From the NCBI GenBank assembly GCA_038363925.1, contig JAQQWL010000011.1, positions 8,928,001 to 8,992,000 of the forward strand: 64,000 nucleotides of DNA, in the 5' to 3' direction. This DNA is from Apiospora phragmitis (lineage: Eukaryota > Ascomycota > Sordariomycetes > Amphisphaeriales > Apiosporaceae). The position numbers and the translations under genes are program-made. This document shows, piece by piece, positions 22,711-35,375 of this stretch; position 1 is the stretch's first letter; each line of letters begins with the position of its first letter. The notes below the pieces were generated by a model. The model was not told the origin of the DNA and made no database searches. It saw nothing but the letters and a program-made list of their open reading frames with translations.

Positions 22711-24308
22711 GGTTTATTAACAGCAAGAAGCAAGTCGCGGCAAAGCGCGATTGAAAAAAGAGCGACAGGGAGTTGGAAAGTAATGAACGACGATGAGGTT
22801 ATCTCCAGGTGAAGTTGTATCAACTCTATCAACACACCACGATGGGGATGAACAATTGGGCAGACCGGATTGGACGTCTGTCTAAGATCTACTGGAACGG
22901 TGACATGAGTGGCACAGTTGCACTCTCTTCTGTGCTGCCACGAGCTGCTCTGTCCTTCTCCGCCACGGGTTGCGACCAAGATCCCAAGGGGGCGGGCCAG
23001 ATCATTCCACGATGAGGTTGTACCTGACATGGGTGTGGCAGCACTAGTTGGCATGCCTTGAAGAATGCAGGAAAGATCGTCATATAGGCTCCTCAGTCAG
23101 CAACCTGGATATTAAAGTGGCAGGGGCAAGCAGTATGTCCCTGGTGAACTAAGACTAAACCCAACGGCTCCAGGATGTGGAACCGACCATCCTGGACCTT
23201 GGGGGGCAGGCAGTGGATCTCAGTAAAACGGGCTTGGCGAGTATACACAACAACCCCTGCCCTGGCAACGAAACAGGTTGGAAGACTGGTGAACTCCGCA
23301 CCCTCTCACAGTTTCCCCTTTCCATGGAACGAACTTCGATGCTTCCATTACTCGTTCGACTGCGTTCGCTCCATACCTACTTTACACAGGGCTCACATCT
23401 GCTGCCCGCCTTGGCTTTGCCCAATCCCCCGCCGCCGGCAGATCAGAATCACCACGGCTCGTGTGACGTCGTAATCTGTGGGATCTGCACCAAGGTGAGC
23501 CCACGTGGTAATCTCAGACTTCGTAGGAGTCTTCTCGGACTTAGTGCCGTCATGACCCGGTCCGTTGGGCGCTGGAAAAAGGAGCTGGAAGCAGGCGTTC
23601 GTAAGTACATATGTAATTGGTGTGGTTGCCGGCTGAAACTCAAGTATCGTCTTCCCGTGGTTCAACCGCCATCGGATTTCTGGTCTTTTTCGGGTTGCGC
23701 TAGTAACCCCCCCCCGCGAGTACCAACAGGGCAGAAACGTTACATCCAGACCCATATACAATGGGCATGGCAAAGTCGTATGACAGATGACAGCTCTATA
23801 CAAGAGCCACTGGACGCACCATGATCGTCATTTGGCGTTGGGACTACTAGCTCTTCCATTAATCAGAAAAGAGCCACCAAAAACCGTATCAGGACCCTGT
23901 AGTGTCACATCAGCAACATTGTGAAAGTAACCCTTACCTAATGTTCGGACGATCCTTCTTCCCAAGTCTCATATCTCCTCGAGTCAAACGGAGAATTCCA
24001 GGATCGTCAGTCTTTGTCTCCGGCCGATCAGTCTCTCGGCCAAATGCAGAGACGATATAGGTCGATAACGCCCTGGGCTTCCTTGATCTACCGGCCGGTT
24101 CACCCTCCTTTTTAAATCCCCGGATTTCCAGACTTTCGTTGATATATTTTGGTTCCCATCTCACCTTGGCCGGACAACTGGTCCTGATTCTTTGTTCTTG
24201 GTTACTTTTCTTTTAATCTTTGATTGAACAAGTCGTGGTATAGTCGTTCATTACTCAACACCTTCTATTCGTTCTTCGACCCCCCAGATCAGAGACTCCG
24301 GGAGCAAG
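22711..24308. other. Intergenic, 1.6 kb
   Basis: Divergent promoters of the peroxidase (minus) and the CFEM receptor (plus). An open frame at 23177-23824 (+) has no recognisable domain and no signal peptide; I do not accept it as a gene. Confidence 0.45.
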
Positions 24309-26088
24309 ATGAGACTCGAGGCCTTTGCGTTAGCGACCACGGCCTTCTTGGCGGGCTGTGCCCAAGCAGTGGCGGCATCTGAGCCTTCTTCGGCTGAAGC
24401 TAACCAGACGGCGGCGGTGTCGCCTGCAGAGGCAATGGCAGCAGCGGCGGCGAAATTGCAGAAGGCCTTGCATATGTACCCTCCATGCGCTGTTAGTCGA
24501 GTCACCTCCTAGTTTCCCGCGTGGCCTTTACTAATCAGTGACACAGCAACTTTGCCTCAAGGAAGTCGTTCCCAAGTCGACTTGCAAATTGACAGACGTC
24601 AAATGTCTATGCACCAACGAGCCGCTCAACGCGAACTTGGGGCTGTGCGTCCTTCAAGGGTGTACAAAATACGAGGCTCTGAGTCAGTGACCTTTCCACC
24701 CTCCCCCTACCCTCTCCACTATCATCTGGTCCCCACCCCCCTTACTGGGCGTGCAAGGACACCACCAAGCTGACAAAACGTTTCTCTCCGACATGCAGTG
24801 ACCAAGAACGCGTCCATGACCATGTGCCAGCCCGGCGTCCCGCCGCGCGACGAGACGCAGAAGCCGCTGCTCATCGGCGTCATCGGCGGCGTCGTCGCCG
24901 TGCTCATCTGCATGCTCCGCATGATGTCGGGCCTGCCGGCGGGCGGCCGCAAGCTCGGCTGGGACGACTGGACGATCCTGCTGGCGCTGGCCCTGTCGAT
25001 GCCGCCGACCGTCTTCTCGGTCCTGCTGTCGGAAAACGGCCTGGGCCGCGACATGTGGACGCTGCCGATGAAGAACATCGAGAACGTGCTGTTCCTGTAC
25101 TACCTCGGCGAGATCTTCTATTTCGCCGCCCTCGCCGTCAACAAGATCTCGATCCTGATTTTTATCCTGCGCGTCTTCCCCGACCAGAACTTCCGCCGCG
25201 TCACCTACGGCGTCATCGGCCTCTGCTCCGCCTACGGGATCGCTTTTGTTTTTGCCACCATGTTCCAGTGCCAGCCCATCAGCTACTCGTGGAAGCAGAT
25301 CGACAGCACCGAGCCCGGAAAGTGCAACAACATACACCTGCAGGGCTGGATGTCGGCCATCCTCAACATCTTCGTCGACCTGGTCGTCCTCGTCCTGCCG
25401 CTCAAGCAGCTGTACGCCCTGCAGACCAACCTCAAGAAGAAGATTTTGATTATGATTATGTTCAGTCTTGGTATCTTGTGAGTTTTCCTCCCGTCCCCCC
25501 TTTAGGGGTATTCGTTTGATCCAAGGAAAGAAACTGACAGTCATCCATTTTTAGTGTTACGATTGTCAGTGCCATCCGACTACGCTCATTGATTATGTTC
25601 GCCAACTCTCAAAACATCACCTGTAAGTCATCCTCCCCCCTTTTAGGACCTTACCGTGAGTAAGGCACAAGGTTTACAACCTGTTACTAACCGGCCCGAC
25701 TATCAGGGGATTACAACGAAGCCGCCTACTGGTCCACCATCGAGATGCACGTCGGCATCGTGTGCGCGTGCCTCCCAGCCCTGCGCGCCCTCTTCGTCGC
25801 CATGGGCGCCAAGGGCTGGGCTCGACCAAGGGCAGCACCGGCCAGTCCAAGTCCTCGGGCTACAGCACCAGCCACTCGGGCAAGAACGCCCCGCGCAGCG
25901 GTACGTTCGGCGGCGGCGGCGGCGGTGAGAAGGCCCAGGGCGTGCCCCGTCACGGTGACGAGTCTGACTTCGTGCCCTTGGTAGAGATGAACTCGCAGAG
26001 CAAGACGCCCGTCGGCATGGCCATCAGCGATAACGCCAGCGTTGAGTCGCATCACGACCACGGCCAGAGGCGGGAGGATGGCTACTGA
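24309..26088 (+). CDS. CFEM-domain seven-transmembrane receptor, Pth11-like (one frameshift)
   Basis: Five exons: 24309-24491, 24547-24682, 24799-25477, 25555-25622 and 25707-26088, giving 482 residues if one base is restored. A signal peptide (LATTAFLAGCAQAVAA) precedes a CFEM domain with all eight cysteines (PPCAQLC, STC, KCLC, GLC, QGC, TMC) and the Asp in LTDVKCLC. The rhodopsin-like fungal domain follows, with membrane segments such as LLIGVIGGVVAVLICM, WTILLALALSM, NILFVDLVV-type segments and KILIMIMFSLG. The cytosolic tail is Ser/Gly-rich. At about 25820 one G is missing after KGW, separating the last helix from the tail GSTKGSTGQSKSSGY. This class includes host- and surface-sensing receptors such as Pth11. 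Confidence 0.9.
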
Positions 26089-28397
26089 GTATGTGAACGA
26101 GAAATCTTGATACAGGGAGTTTCTTCTGTCTTATCTTCTATTTTCACTGCTATCTATACCCTCTGGTTTGGGATTTGTCACTGCATGTTAAAAGGCACTG
26201 TGGCGGGTGTAACAAAATAGGGGCGTTCACGACCATACAATCATCTTGGTGGGCTACTTTTTTGTATTATTATCAAACATTCATGAGCGTGACAACCAAC
26301 ATTCGTTTTTTATTCATCTTCTAAACAACTTTCCATTCTTCTTTGTGATATCGTGAGCCCCCACTTACGGGTATACTATGTAATTTACCTCTTAGACAAC
26401 CCGGCGTTTTAAATAAGACAAATAAACTCTTATCTTGAGCCTCCAAACCCGCGCTTTGTAATTAGAGACAGCTGCTAAATATATTTTCCCTAGAGCTTAA
26501 GAGTCTGCGGCCGCCGGACAGCGTCTTTTCCAGGTGTATCGTTGTTGGGGAGGCCTGCCAAGTTTCACAACGGTCGTGGGAACTCCACTTCTGATCCTAC
26601 CCAGAGCGCTGGGTGAACAGTGTGTGTAGTGTCGATCAATACCCAGTTCCTGTCCCCTCCCATCAATATTTACCCATGCTGGCACGGGCCCGTACCTGGC
26701 ACGCCCTGTTCCTGGCAAATATTCAACAAGGGTCCCAAAGAAGTCATCATCTTGTTATTCGTCTCTTCCTTGACCACCCATCACACCAAATCCACTCTCG
26801 ACCCCACAGCGAAATGAGAGATGGCCACGATATCGGGGTAAGCCGCCGGTGACCAGACACCACAAGTCGGAGAGAGAGGGGGCAGCAGCCGGGCAGAGAG
26901 GTTCTATTGTCTCTATTCGGCAATTTGCTTGTGGGACATTGTTCGAGGAACACACGGTAATCTCCTAACCTACATACTTATCCCCCTCAGACAGAGAGTG
27001 AATGTCCATCCATGTCGAGCATTCAGGATTCTCTGCAGACCGCCTCCTCCCTCTGTGCGTGATCTACGCCCAGAAAAAAACATTGAGGATGCTATCCTGC
27101 GGCAGCAGAGCGGCAGTTCAAATCATGCCCCCTTATCGGCATGTTTATCTGCGACTTGTTGGTTGACAAGGGCCTACATATACGTGTAACGTAGGTGAGC
27201 TTGGTGTACGATATATGACGGTGACGTCAAAAGTTGCGTTGCGACGAAGAGGTGATATTATGCATCTTTGACAGGCCGTGTGTTTGCGTTCGTGCCCCTG
27301 AAACTAAATCGATAGGTCATAGATCATCTGCTGATCGTCTCTCCCTTGCTTGCATACTCGTCAGCAGCGACAATGGACGCTGTAGACTGGGCGATCTCGC
27401 AATGCATATGAAGAGCCTTGGTGTGGCCGGCAACTTTGTTGCTGTCAACCGCGTTTGGCGTATCAATTGCCAGTGACGCTGCCTGTCCACTGGACCGCCG
27501 GTCCACCTTATCCAACGTTCAGTGCAGGTTGGGACGGCGAGGTTGTCCCGATTTTCGGGTCGTGACAACCTATCAAAACGAGCCGTATTGCAGACCGTTG
27601 CTGTGCCTTTTGCTGTGCCTCTCGCGCCGTGCCGTTCGATTCTGCCATCAACATCGACTGTCTGTGCCGTATTGTCTGTGCAGCTGTGCCTCTCAGGGTG
27701 GGTTATATTTCCCAACCGTGGTATTTGCTGGATCCCTGTCGAGATTGAAGGATGAACACAGACATGGTTCGCGGCGACCTGAATCCCTGTACCCTGTCAA
27801 ACACCCTGACACCCAGTGCGAAGGCCAAGTTCAACGGTCGTCGTCAGTCTTGCTGATGAACGGGGGACAACGGCCTATAGCCCTATTGGTCCCTGTTGGC
27901 TGGGACAAGGTTGCGTGCTTCTGGAAAATGAAGTGCGCGTGATTATTCGGTCAATTTTGACTCGTTCCGGAAGTCATCATAACTATCACACCTTTACTTG
28001 CTAAAATTGGGCTGCAGCAATGAGGGAAGTGTTGGGGGGTGGGGGGGGGGCATCTTACGGTGTCCCGGGCAGTCGGGAAGGCAGCTCCTCCTCCCACGCC
28101 TCGGGATCTTTCCCTTGGGCCAGCTTTCTCCTTTTTCTGGGCCTCTGCCGAACCTACGCCTTCTTAAGCAACTTGGCGCCCTATCTCAATCTGTGTTGCA
28201 TCCGGTTCTCAACCACCACACCATCCAGCTTTAGCGCTGCGTCACTCCTTTTTCGTTCCAGTTTGCTTTTGCTGAGCCGTTGTCGTGTCTGTCCCTCGTT
28301 TACCGCAGCTCGACCAAAGCGACTTCGTCGTCGCATCCCACCACGTTCATTCCTCTTTACCCCGTCGATAATCAATAACCCGTATTCGTAGCTCATA
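26089..28397. other. Intergenic, 2.3 kb
   Basis: No convincing gene on either strand. Contains a G-rich run at about 28034-28050. The leader of the GMC oxidoreductase gene is pyrimidine-rich. Confidence 0.45.
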
Positions 28398-30504
28398 ATG
28401 AAGCCCGTCGTGTCCGCTGCCCTCCTGGCGGGGTATGCCTCTGCGTAAGTCCCCGGATAGCCCATCCACCAGCCCTGCCAGAGATCGCGTTACTGACTCG
28501 CTCGCTACCGGGCAGCTTTAATGATTGGACGTTCCCAATACACCCGGAGCAGAACATCTACCCTCCCAATGGCGAGAACTACCCGACTGCCGGCCCCCAG
28601 GCCAACTCGACGTACGAGTACGTCGTCGTCGGCTCGGGCCCTGGCGGTGCTCCTCTGGCCGCCCGCCTGGCCCTGGCTGGCCACTCGGTCCTGTTGATCG
28701 ATGCCGGTGAGGACCACGGAACTGATAGGCAGCTCGAAGTGCCGGCCCTGCACCCGTACGCCAGCGAGTACAACCCCAGTCGCTGGGACTACTTCGTGAA
28801 CCACTACGCCAATGAGACCCAAGCCATCCGGGACACCAAGATGACCTACGTCACGCCCCAGGGCGACTACTACGTCGGCACCAACCCGCCCGAGGCAGTG
28901 TGAGGAAGGGTGTTCTGTACCCGAGAACGGGTGCCCTCGGCGGCTGCTCTCAGCACAACGCCCTTGTCACCGTCAAGCCGACCATCAAGGATTGGAACAA
29001 CATTGCCGCCATCACTGGCGATGACTCCTGGGAGGCCGATAAGATGCAAGCCTACTTTGAGAAGATGGAGTCTTGCAACTACCTTCCCAACAGCATTGCT
29101 GGCCACGGTTTCGGCGGATGGCTGCAGACCAGACTGACGCCCGTCGGCCTGATCGCCGAAGATCTGAAGGTGGCATCCCTGGTCGTCGCGGCCGCTACCG
29201 CCATGGGCAAGGGCCTCCTGGGCAAGCTTCTCCACACCGTCACCGGTCTCCTCGAGATCTTGACCTTGGACATCAACAACCCGGGCAAGAACCGAGACAC
29301 GCTCGAAGAGATCTACCAGATCCCGCTGGCCATGGACGAGAACTACTCCCGCAGCTCGCCCCGGACGCTCCTACTCGAGGTCGCCCGCGCCAAGAACGAC
29401 GATGGCTCCAAGCAGTACAAGCTGGACATCGCTCTCAACACCCTGGTCACCAAGGTCAACTTCGACACCACGGCCACCACGCCCAAGGCTACGGGCGTTG
29501 ACTACCTCGTCGGAAAGAGCTTGTACCGCGCCGATCCCCGCGCCAGCGCCACTGATGGCGGTGTGCCAGGCACTGTCTACGCCAGCCGCGAGGTCATCGT
29601 GTCTGCTGGTGCCTTCAACACCCCCAGCTCCTGAAGCTGAGCGGTGTCGGCCCCAAGGAGGAGCTCGAGACGCACGGCATCCCCGTCGTCAAGAATCTCC
29701 CAGGTGTCGGCGGCAACATGCAGGACCGCTACGAAGTCGGCGTCGTCGGCAAGGCCCCCACCCCCTTCAGCCTGCTCGAGAAGTGCAAGTTCCTGAACGG
29801 CACCGACCCCTGCTACGACCAGTGGACCCACGGCGTCGGCGGCACCCTCAAGGGCGGCTACACGACCAACGGCATCGCCTTCGGCTTCCTGCACCACTCC
29901 TCCCAAGCCGCCCCAGACGACGACCAAGACCTCTTCCTCGGCGGCGTCCCGGCCTTCTTCAACGGCTACTTCCCGGGCTACTCGGTGCACGCGACGCAGG
30001 ACCTGAGCATCTGGACTTGGCTCACGCTGAAGGCGCACTCGCGCAACAACGCGGGCACGGTCAACCTGACGTCGGCGAACCCGCGCGACACCCCCCCAGA
30101 TCACGTTCCACAGCCTGGCCGAGGGCGTCGGCGGCGAGCAGGACCTGCAGGCCGTGCTCGAGGGCATGAAGTACGGCATCGACGCGTTCGAGGGCCTGGT
30201 CCCGCTCGACGGCGCCTTCGACCGCGTCTGGCCGCCGCCCGAGGTCAAGTCCGACGAGGAGCTCAAGCAGTTCGCCCGCGACGAGCACTGGGGCCACCAC
30301 GCCTCCTGCACCGCGCCCATCGGCGCCGACGACGACCCGCTCGCCGTGCTCGACGGCCAGCTGCGCGTCCGCGGCGTCGAGGGCCTGCGCGTCGTCGATG
30401 CGTCCATCTTCCCCAAGATCCCCGGCATGTACATCGTCGCGGCCATCTACATGGCCAGTGAGAAGGCTGCCGATGTCATCATCGAGGCTGCCAAGTCCTC
30501 ATAA
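28398..30504 (+). CDS. Secreted GMC oxidoreductase (AA3-like, three frame breaks)
   Basis: FAD-dependent alcohol/sugar oxidase or dehydrogenase type enzyme. Exon 1 is 28398-28444 (signal peptide MKPVVSAALLAGYASA); exon 2 starts at 28516. FAD-binding VVVGSGPGGAPLAARLALAG, the GMC signature YPRTGALGGCSQHNALV, LSGVGPKEELETHGIPV, the active-site HWGHHASCTAPIG and the C-terminal VVDASIFPKIPGMYIVAAIY are all present. Frame breaks lie at about 28903 (GTGTG), 29628 (one C short in a C run before QLLKLSGVG) and 30085-30092 (one extra C in a C7 run before ITFHSLAEG). All three are at short repeats while every motif is intact, so sequence error is more likely than decay. Substrate not predictable. Confidence 0.88.
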
Positions 30505-31559
30505 ATGCAAACACAATGCGGCAGAGGCTCAGACTTGGGGGGACCGGCAAGTAATAGTACCTAAAGATAGCCCCCCCCCCCCCAGCCTTAATAAACTGGA
30601 CCAGTAGTAGTTTTTATCTAGCCAGCCCGTTCAAGGACAACAGCGCATCCCAAAGGTGTGCAGCTACTTACATGTAAATGTACATATATATTGAATGCAG
30701 GGTCTTGTGTGCTTAGAATATTGAATTGCACCTGAAATCCATGTTCTTGAATTTGGCTTCATGTTGTGTTTACAAACAAATGCACGGCCCTCTAGGTTTT
30801 AGCTGCTTTCCCGCCTGTGTCCCTCCTTAGGCTGGTTACTCCCGGGCGGTTCCTTCTGTAAGTAAGCGCTAGACCACTGGACTCTTATCTCCACAGTGGA
30901 TTTCTCGCATCACGTAACTCACACCTTCACTCAACTCATCCGATCACCATGCTATCCGACATGGACCACAATGGTAATGTATTTATCCTCAGCATATTAT
31001 GATTTCAGTGAAACAAGCTCGCTTGAGAATAAAAGAGAGAGAAGAAACAGAAACCACTTCCCCTCGTCACCAATCACGACCGGTCAGCATGGTGGCCGAC
31101 TCAGTGCCACCTGCAAAGTTCAACGTTAGACGCAGATCTCTTCAGTCACTGAGAGCCTTTCACCCTCGTGAACCAGCCAGTCGACGGGTAGGAAGATGCC
31201 CCAATGCACTCGCAATACCAAGAAGCAGTCAAACCCACCGCTGCGCCGCCCAAATAGCGTTGTCAGAGTCCGAACTTTCCCTATCTCTCCTGTCTCCTCT
31301 TGACACCCCTCTCCCGCGGAGGTGAAGCTTGGCGCAAGGAGGAACAGTAGGTCAGCATTCGAGTACGTCACAAACGCAGCACCTCGCAGTAATATGTGGC
31401 ACGTAGAAGGATCTGAAAGTCCGGTCGCCCTCTCCACCGGGCTGCACCTACACAGCATATGCAAGGAAGCGCGGGTTCATTGTATAAGGGTCTCACCAAT
31501 GCCGCCCTGAGTTCGATGAGACTCTGTATGCTTACCTACTTCTTTTCACATATTCCATA
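30505..31559. other. Intergenic
   Basis: No gene seen. A C run is present at about 30571-30584. Confidence 0.45.
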
Positions 31560-32195
31560 CACTTTTGATCTTCTTGACGACATGGAATTCGACCCAAAGG
31601 CCTTCACTCGGTTCCCTCTCCTGCGGTTCGCATTGCCTGTTCAAAGCCGACTGTGTCTTGCGAATCTGTCTTTGGTGTCACCAGAGTCAAGTGAAGAATG
31701 GTGTACTATACATAGACGTTGGTCAGGCGTCCTTCTCAGATCGCTCACAGTTCGACAAGATGAGATGCCTTGGCCTATTCCCCTCACGTGTAGACATCAT
31801 AACAGCCCTGTGATTGATGATATCGAAATCTGCCGCTCATCATGACCGGCTGAACTACACAGGCTCCACCACCCTGGGTCAAAGTAAGTTCCCAAGACTC
31901 TTGTGTCGCCGTTGGGTATGACTTCTACTGATGGGATTTGAAGACAACCATTCCATTGTAATTGATATGACTAAATCATAAGAGTGGAATAAGAACATTA
32001 GTGAAGCTGCCATCGATATACGGTCGCTGAAGGGATCGAACTACGTCTCAACAGTCGGATCAGGGGCTCTCTTCCACGGCCCACCCAATGACACTCAGAT
32101 ACATCTCTACGGAGGTGCGACTTCAACCCTCAACACTGCATTTGTTGATTACAAAGTGGCGACGACGGACCAACATGGCTTGTAATATACCATCT
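31560..32195 (+). pseudogene. Relic of a kelch-repeat protein gene
   Basis: Pieces of a fungal kelch-repeat protein can be read in shifting frames: VKNGVLYIDVGQASFSDRSQ (about 31690-31750), LNYTGSTTLGQ followed by a surviving GTAAGT intron (about 31850-31944), SIVIDMTKS, and then GALFHGPPNDTQIHLYGG with STLNTAFVDYKVATTDQ (about 32060-32180). Stop codons and frame changes separate them. The N-terminus and the rest of the propeller are not found. A degraded, partial gene. Confidence 0.6.
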
Positions 32196-34225
32196 CCGAG
32201 GCTGTCACTGCTCGCTAACAGCTATGCCCAGACGAATTGGTGGACTCAGCCATAGTTACAAAACAGTAAGGCAGGGCAATGGTCCGGTCCATTCGCTGGC
32301 TGCCTAGAGGCATTGCGTCGAGACAAGTCCGTACATACGAGCGGATACGATCTCACAAACTTGATATGTTGCAGAAAGCACCATTGCTTCATTATTCATT
32401 TAGTGGTACATGTCATTTAAATCGTAGTCCAAATGGTTGGGGTAACCCAGTGCCATCGCAGTTACTGCTGCTGGTAGGCTCCCCTCGCCCCCCAAAACAA
32501 TAGGCCTGCCTTACGTAGCGAGGCTCCTCCACATTCCCGTGTTTCCCAATCAATCGAGGGCGGATAGGTAGCCTGCCAGAATGCGCAAGGAATTCAGTGG
32601 TGCCGATGTGGGTAAGTAGAGGGAGAAGTGGTTCAGTCCAGCCATGGAGGTTCGAGGTATCCCTGTAAGGCCAGACTCTCAGTAGAAATAGCATCGATAG
32701 CTGCTTGCCTTGTTGTACGGGTATTCGTAGACGAGCTGGAGGTCGATGAATGTGGTAGTCATTTGCCGTCATTTGTCACAAGTTTTCGGGATACTCAATC
32801 TCGAAGTCGAAGTCGACAAGGGTCTCTGTCATGAGATGAGCGAGGTGTAGTAGTTGCTGATTGTGGGGATCCAGTGCAGAGGAATATCTCCAATAGATGG
32901 CCTTGGCTTCTTCAGCGACGAGGCTTAATTATCAGTCTGGCGGCTTTCTTGCAGTAGCATTTCACGTGCAGCTTGAGGTAGTGAAGCTCGATCTCGAAGT
33001 GGCCGGCTCTCTGAAGTTTGGGCAGATCGGAAACGGAGACGTAACGGTCGGTCCGGCACCCATTTTCGCAAGTTCGTGCCATCTTTTACTTCTTAGAGTC
33101 GAGAACAAGAAGGATATGTAGACAGGAGTTGTTGATTTGGCGATGTACGAGAGTTTCAGGTGCGGTAGCAGTCGATGAACACGAACCGGGTCGCAGACCT
33201 CTGGGATTTGTTTACATGTTCATTGTGAATTGATTGAGCAATGTCACTATTCGGAAAAATGACAGGTTTTGTATCTTTGAATGTGTTCTCTCGATGGCTG
33301 AAATTTAAAGCACACATAAGCATGCATCGTGACTTCGGAGACAGCTGTCAATGACGAGCTTTATTTTTGAGTTGACAGCAAATCTGGTGCTTTGAAACGG
33401 GACGGTACCCAAACTTAAGCTTAACTCTACCCTGTGTGTCTCACAAATATCCTGCCTCGAGCATATATCATAAGATCTTGAAGGTTATTCGATCGGAGCA
33501 TGTTGTTTCAGCCCTCGCAGATGATTTGCAGCTGGGCTGTGACTCGCGAGTGCCAGCTTTGGCAATAGTTGTCGCACTTGACCCCTTTTCTTACTTGTCA
33601 CCGGTGTGTCAGTTGTTGAGGCAAGCTTCCTTGTCACCCTTGGAATGGACAGCTGATGCCATTTGGCCAGCAAAAGTTGGTTGCCGGCAGCTCGTACTCT
33701 GTGGACGGTTTTGATGCCAGCGTCTGATGCGAGTAGGATGCCGTCAGCGATTGACTTTGAGGAGTTTCATTTTCCACATACGGTAATTTCGTCACTAGCT
33801 ATCCGATTTGGCCTGCAGAAGGATGGTGGCTTTACCAGGGGTCGGTCCGGCTAGTAGATTTCGAACTTGGTGTCCGTCATGGGCTCCATCCCTTAGCGAG
33901 CAGCGCTGCCAATCACGGCCGATGTGTCCCGCTATAAGCATTGTAAGTAAAACCTCAACAAGAAATATGTTGGTGAGCGAAGGATTCGTCCCGAGGGACA
34001 GAGTGGGACTGTCGCTGTCGGGATGCATGTGATGAATGCTGCTCTGTGTCCCGTTTATCGTATTAATTTGCCATGGTTGCACACATGTGAAGTCAAGTCC
34101 ATACCCCAGACACCTGCTCTCACGTTTGCATAACCCACCCCGCATGGTCCATTTGTAAGGTTCTGTGATACTAACTCACCGGGTCGTACAGCCAGCCCAC
34201 TCTCACCCGCTACCCGTCGCACAAA
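32196..34225. other. Intergenic, 2 kb
   Basis: No gene or repeat recognised. It includes the upstream region of the DUF829 gene. Confidence 0.45.
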
Positions 34226-35173
34226 ATGGGTCACGCAACCACCCCCACCAATAACAGCCCCTTCCCAGGCTTCACAAAGATCTCTGACCAGATTTACATC
34301 CATCACCCCGATCGTGACGACGACAACGCCGCTACCAATGTCGATCATGTTGAACCCCACCCCGACAAGGTCATCATCTACGGCTGGGGCGACGGCCATC
34401 CTCGAAATGTATCCAAGTACATCGAAGGGTACCGGGCGCTGTTCCCGCGAGCCATCATAATCGCGGTTCTGGCAACAACCTTCAAAGCGGCCTACCAGCC
34501 GCTGCACGAGCGGACTGAGGGCATGATGCCCGTCATCGACGCCGCTTTCTCCGAGAAGCAAAAGCAGCCACCACGTGTGTTGCTCCATGCCATGTCGAAT
34601 GCGGGCGGCATCAATATGGCATCGACGCTCAACGCACATCTGGCGCGGCATGGGACACCATTGCCCCATCGTGTTATGGTGATGGACTCATCGCCGGGGG
34701 GCGTCGTGTTCCACCAGCAGGTAGGGCGTTGGTCGCGGGCCATGGCCATCGGCATGCGTCGGTCGCTACCTCGTTGGGTGCCGCACGCCATGTTGCAGGC
34801 TGTATTCTACGTGTTCCTGTGGGTGAATCGGCTTTGGGAATTCATACTGCGGCGGCATCACGCTGGTGCCTGGAGTCGCGAGGCCGTCAACCGCCACGAG
34901 ATGGTCCCTGTGCCGGCGCTGGCAGTCAAAGACAATAAAATTGCCGATGAATACCACAGGTCAAGGCGCCTGTACCTGTACTCCAAGGAGGACGATATTA
35001 TCGGCTGGGAAGACGTCGAGGAGCATGCCGAGTACGCCAGTAAGCTGGGCTACCACGCCGACACGGAGGTTTTCGAGGGGTCGGGCCATGTCGATCATAT
35101 GAGGCATCATCCGCAAAAATACTGGGAGAGCATAGCGAAGACCTGGAGAAAGGCTCATAGTGATGATGCATAA
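34226..35173 (+). CDS. PaxU/TMEM53-like hydrolase (DUF829)
   Basis: Single exon, 315 residues. Alpha/beta-hydrolase of the DUF829 family, which includes PaxU of the paxilline cluster and animal TMEM53. KVIIYGWGDGHPRNVSKYIEGY is the family's N-terminal strand and motif. The nucleophile Ser124 sits in HAMSNAGG; the acid is Asp256/257 in YSKEDDIIGW; the His is 288 in EGSGHVDHMRHHP. A hydrophobic segment (AVFYVFLWVNRLWEFIL) may touch a membrane. It converges with the Zn2Cys6 regulator 200 bp away and is followed by a methyltransferase and a P450, the setting in which PaxU-like genes occur in metabolite clusters. Its exact reaction is unknown. Confidence 0.85.
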   Translation: MGHATTPTNNSPFPGFTKISDQIYIHHPDRDDDNAATNVDHVEPHPDKVIIYGWGDGHPRNVSKYIEGYRALFPRAIIIAVLATTFKAAYQPLHERTEGMMPVIDAAFSEKQKQPPRVLLHAMSNAGGINMASTLNAHLARHGTPLPHRVMVMDSSPGGVVFHQQVGRWSRAMAIGMRRSLPRWVPHAMLQAVFYVFLWVNRLWEFILRRHHAGAWSREAVNRHEMVPVPALAVKDNKIADEYHRSRRLYLYSKEDDIIGWEDVEEHAEYASKLGYHADTEVFEGSGHVDHMRHHPQKYWESIAKTWRKAHSDDA

Positions 35174-35375
35174 CCGGCTGGAATTGCAAAACGGGGATAA
35201 CTGCAATTTGCCTGGATGATACCCAGAACTGGGAAGTGCTCAGAATGAACGCGTACACCGTACCGCTAAAACTGAGTAGCACCGCATCGTGTGATATGAC
35301 TGGTAGCTGTAGTATAGTTCTCCAACGGCCGTTCCAATCGATCTGATCGTCAAAGATACGCCAAGGTGCTCGTGC

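Noticed and set aside
23177..23824. 215-codon plus-strand open frame
   Set aside because: No domain, no signal peptide and no local coding bias; it lies in the shared promoter region of two genes.
24684..25544. Minus-strand open frame of about 286 codons
   Set aside because: Antisense to the CFEM receptor; repetitive Asp/Glu/Arg composition is an artefact of the sense codons.
27418..27942. 174-codon plus-strand frame with a hydrophobic start
   Set aside because: Cys/Arg-rich composition without a family pattern and no neighbouring splice signals; probably chance.
29577..30446. Minus-strand open frame of about 289 codons
   Set aside because: Antisense to the GMC oxidoreductase, whose active-site motifs are on the plus strand.
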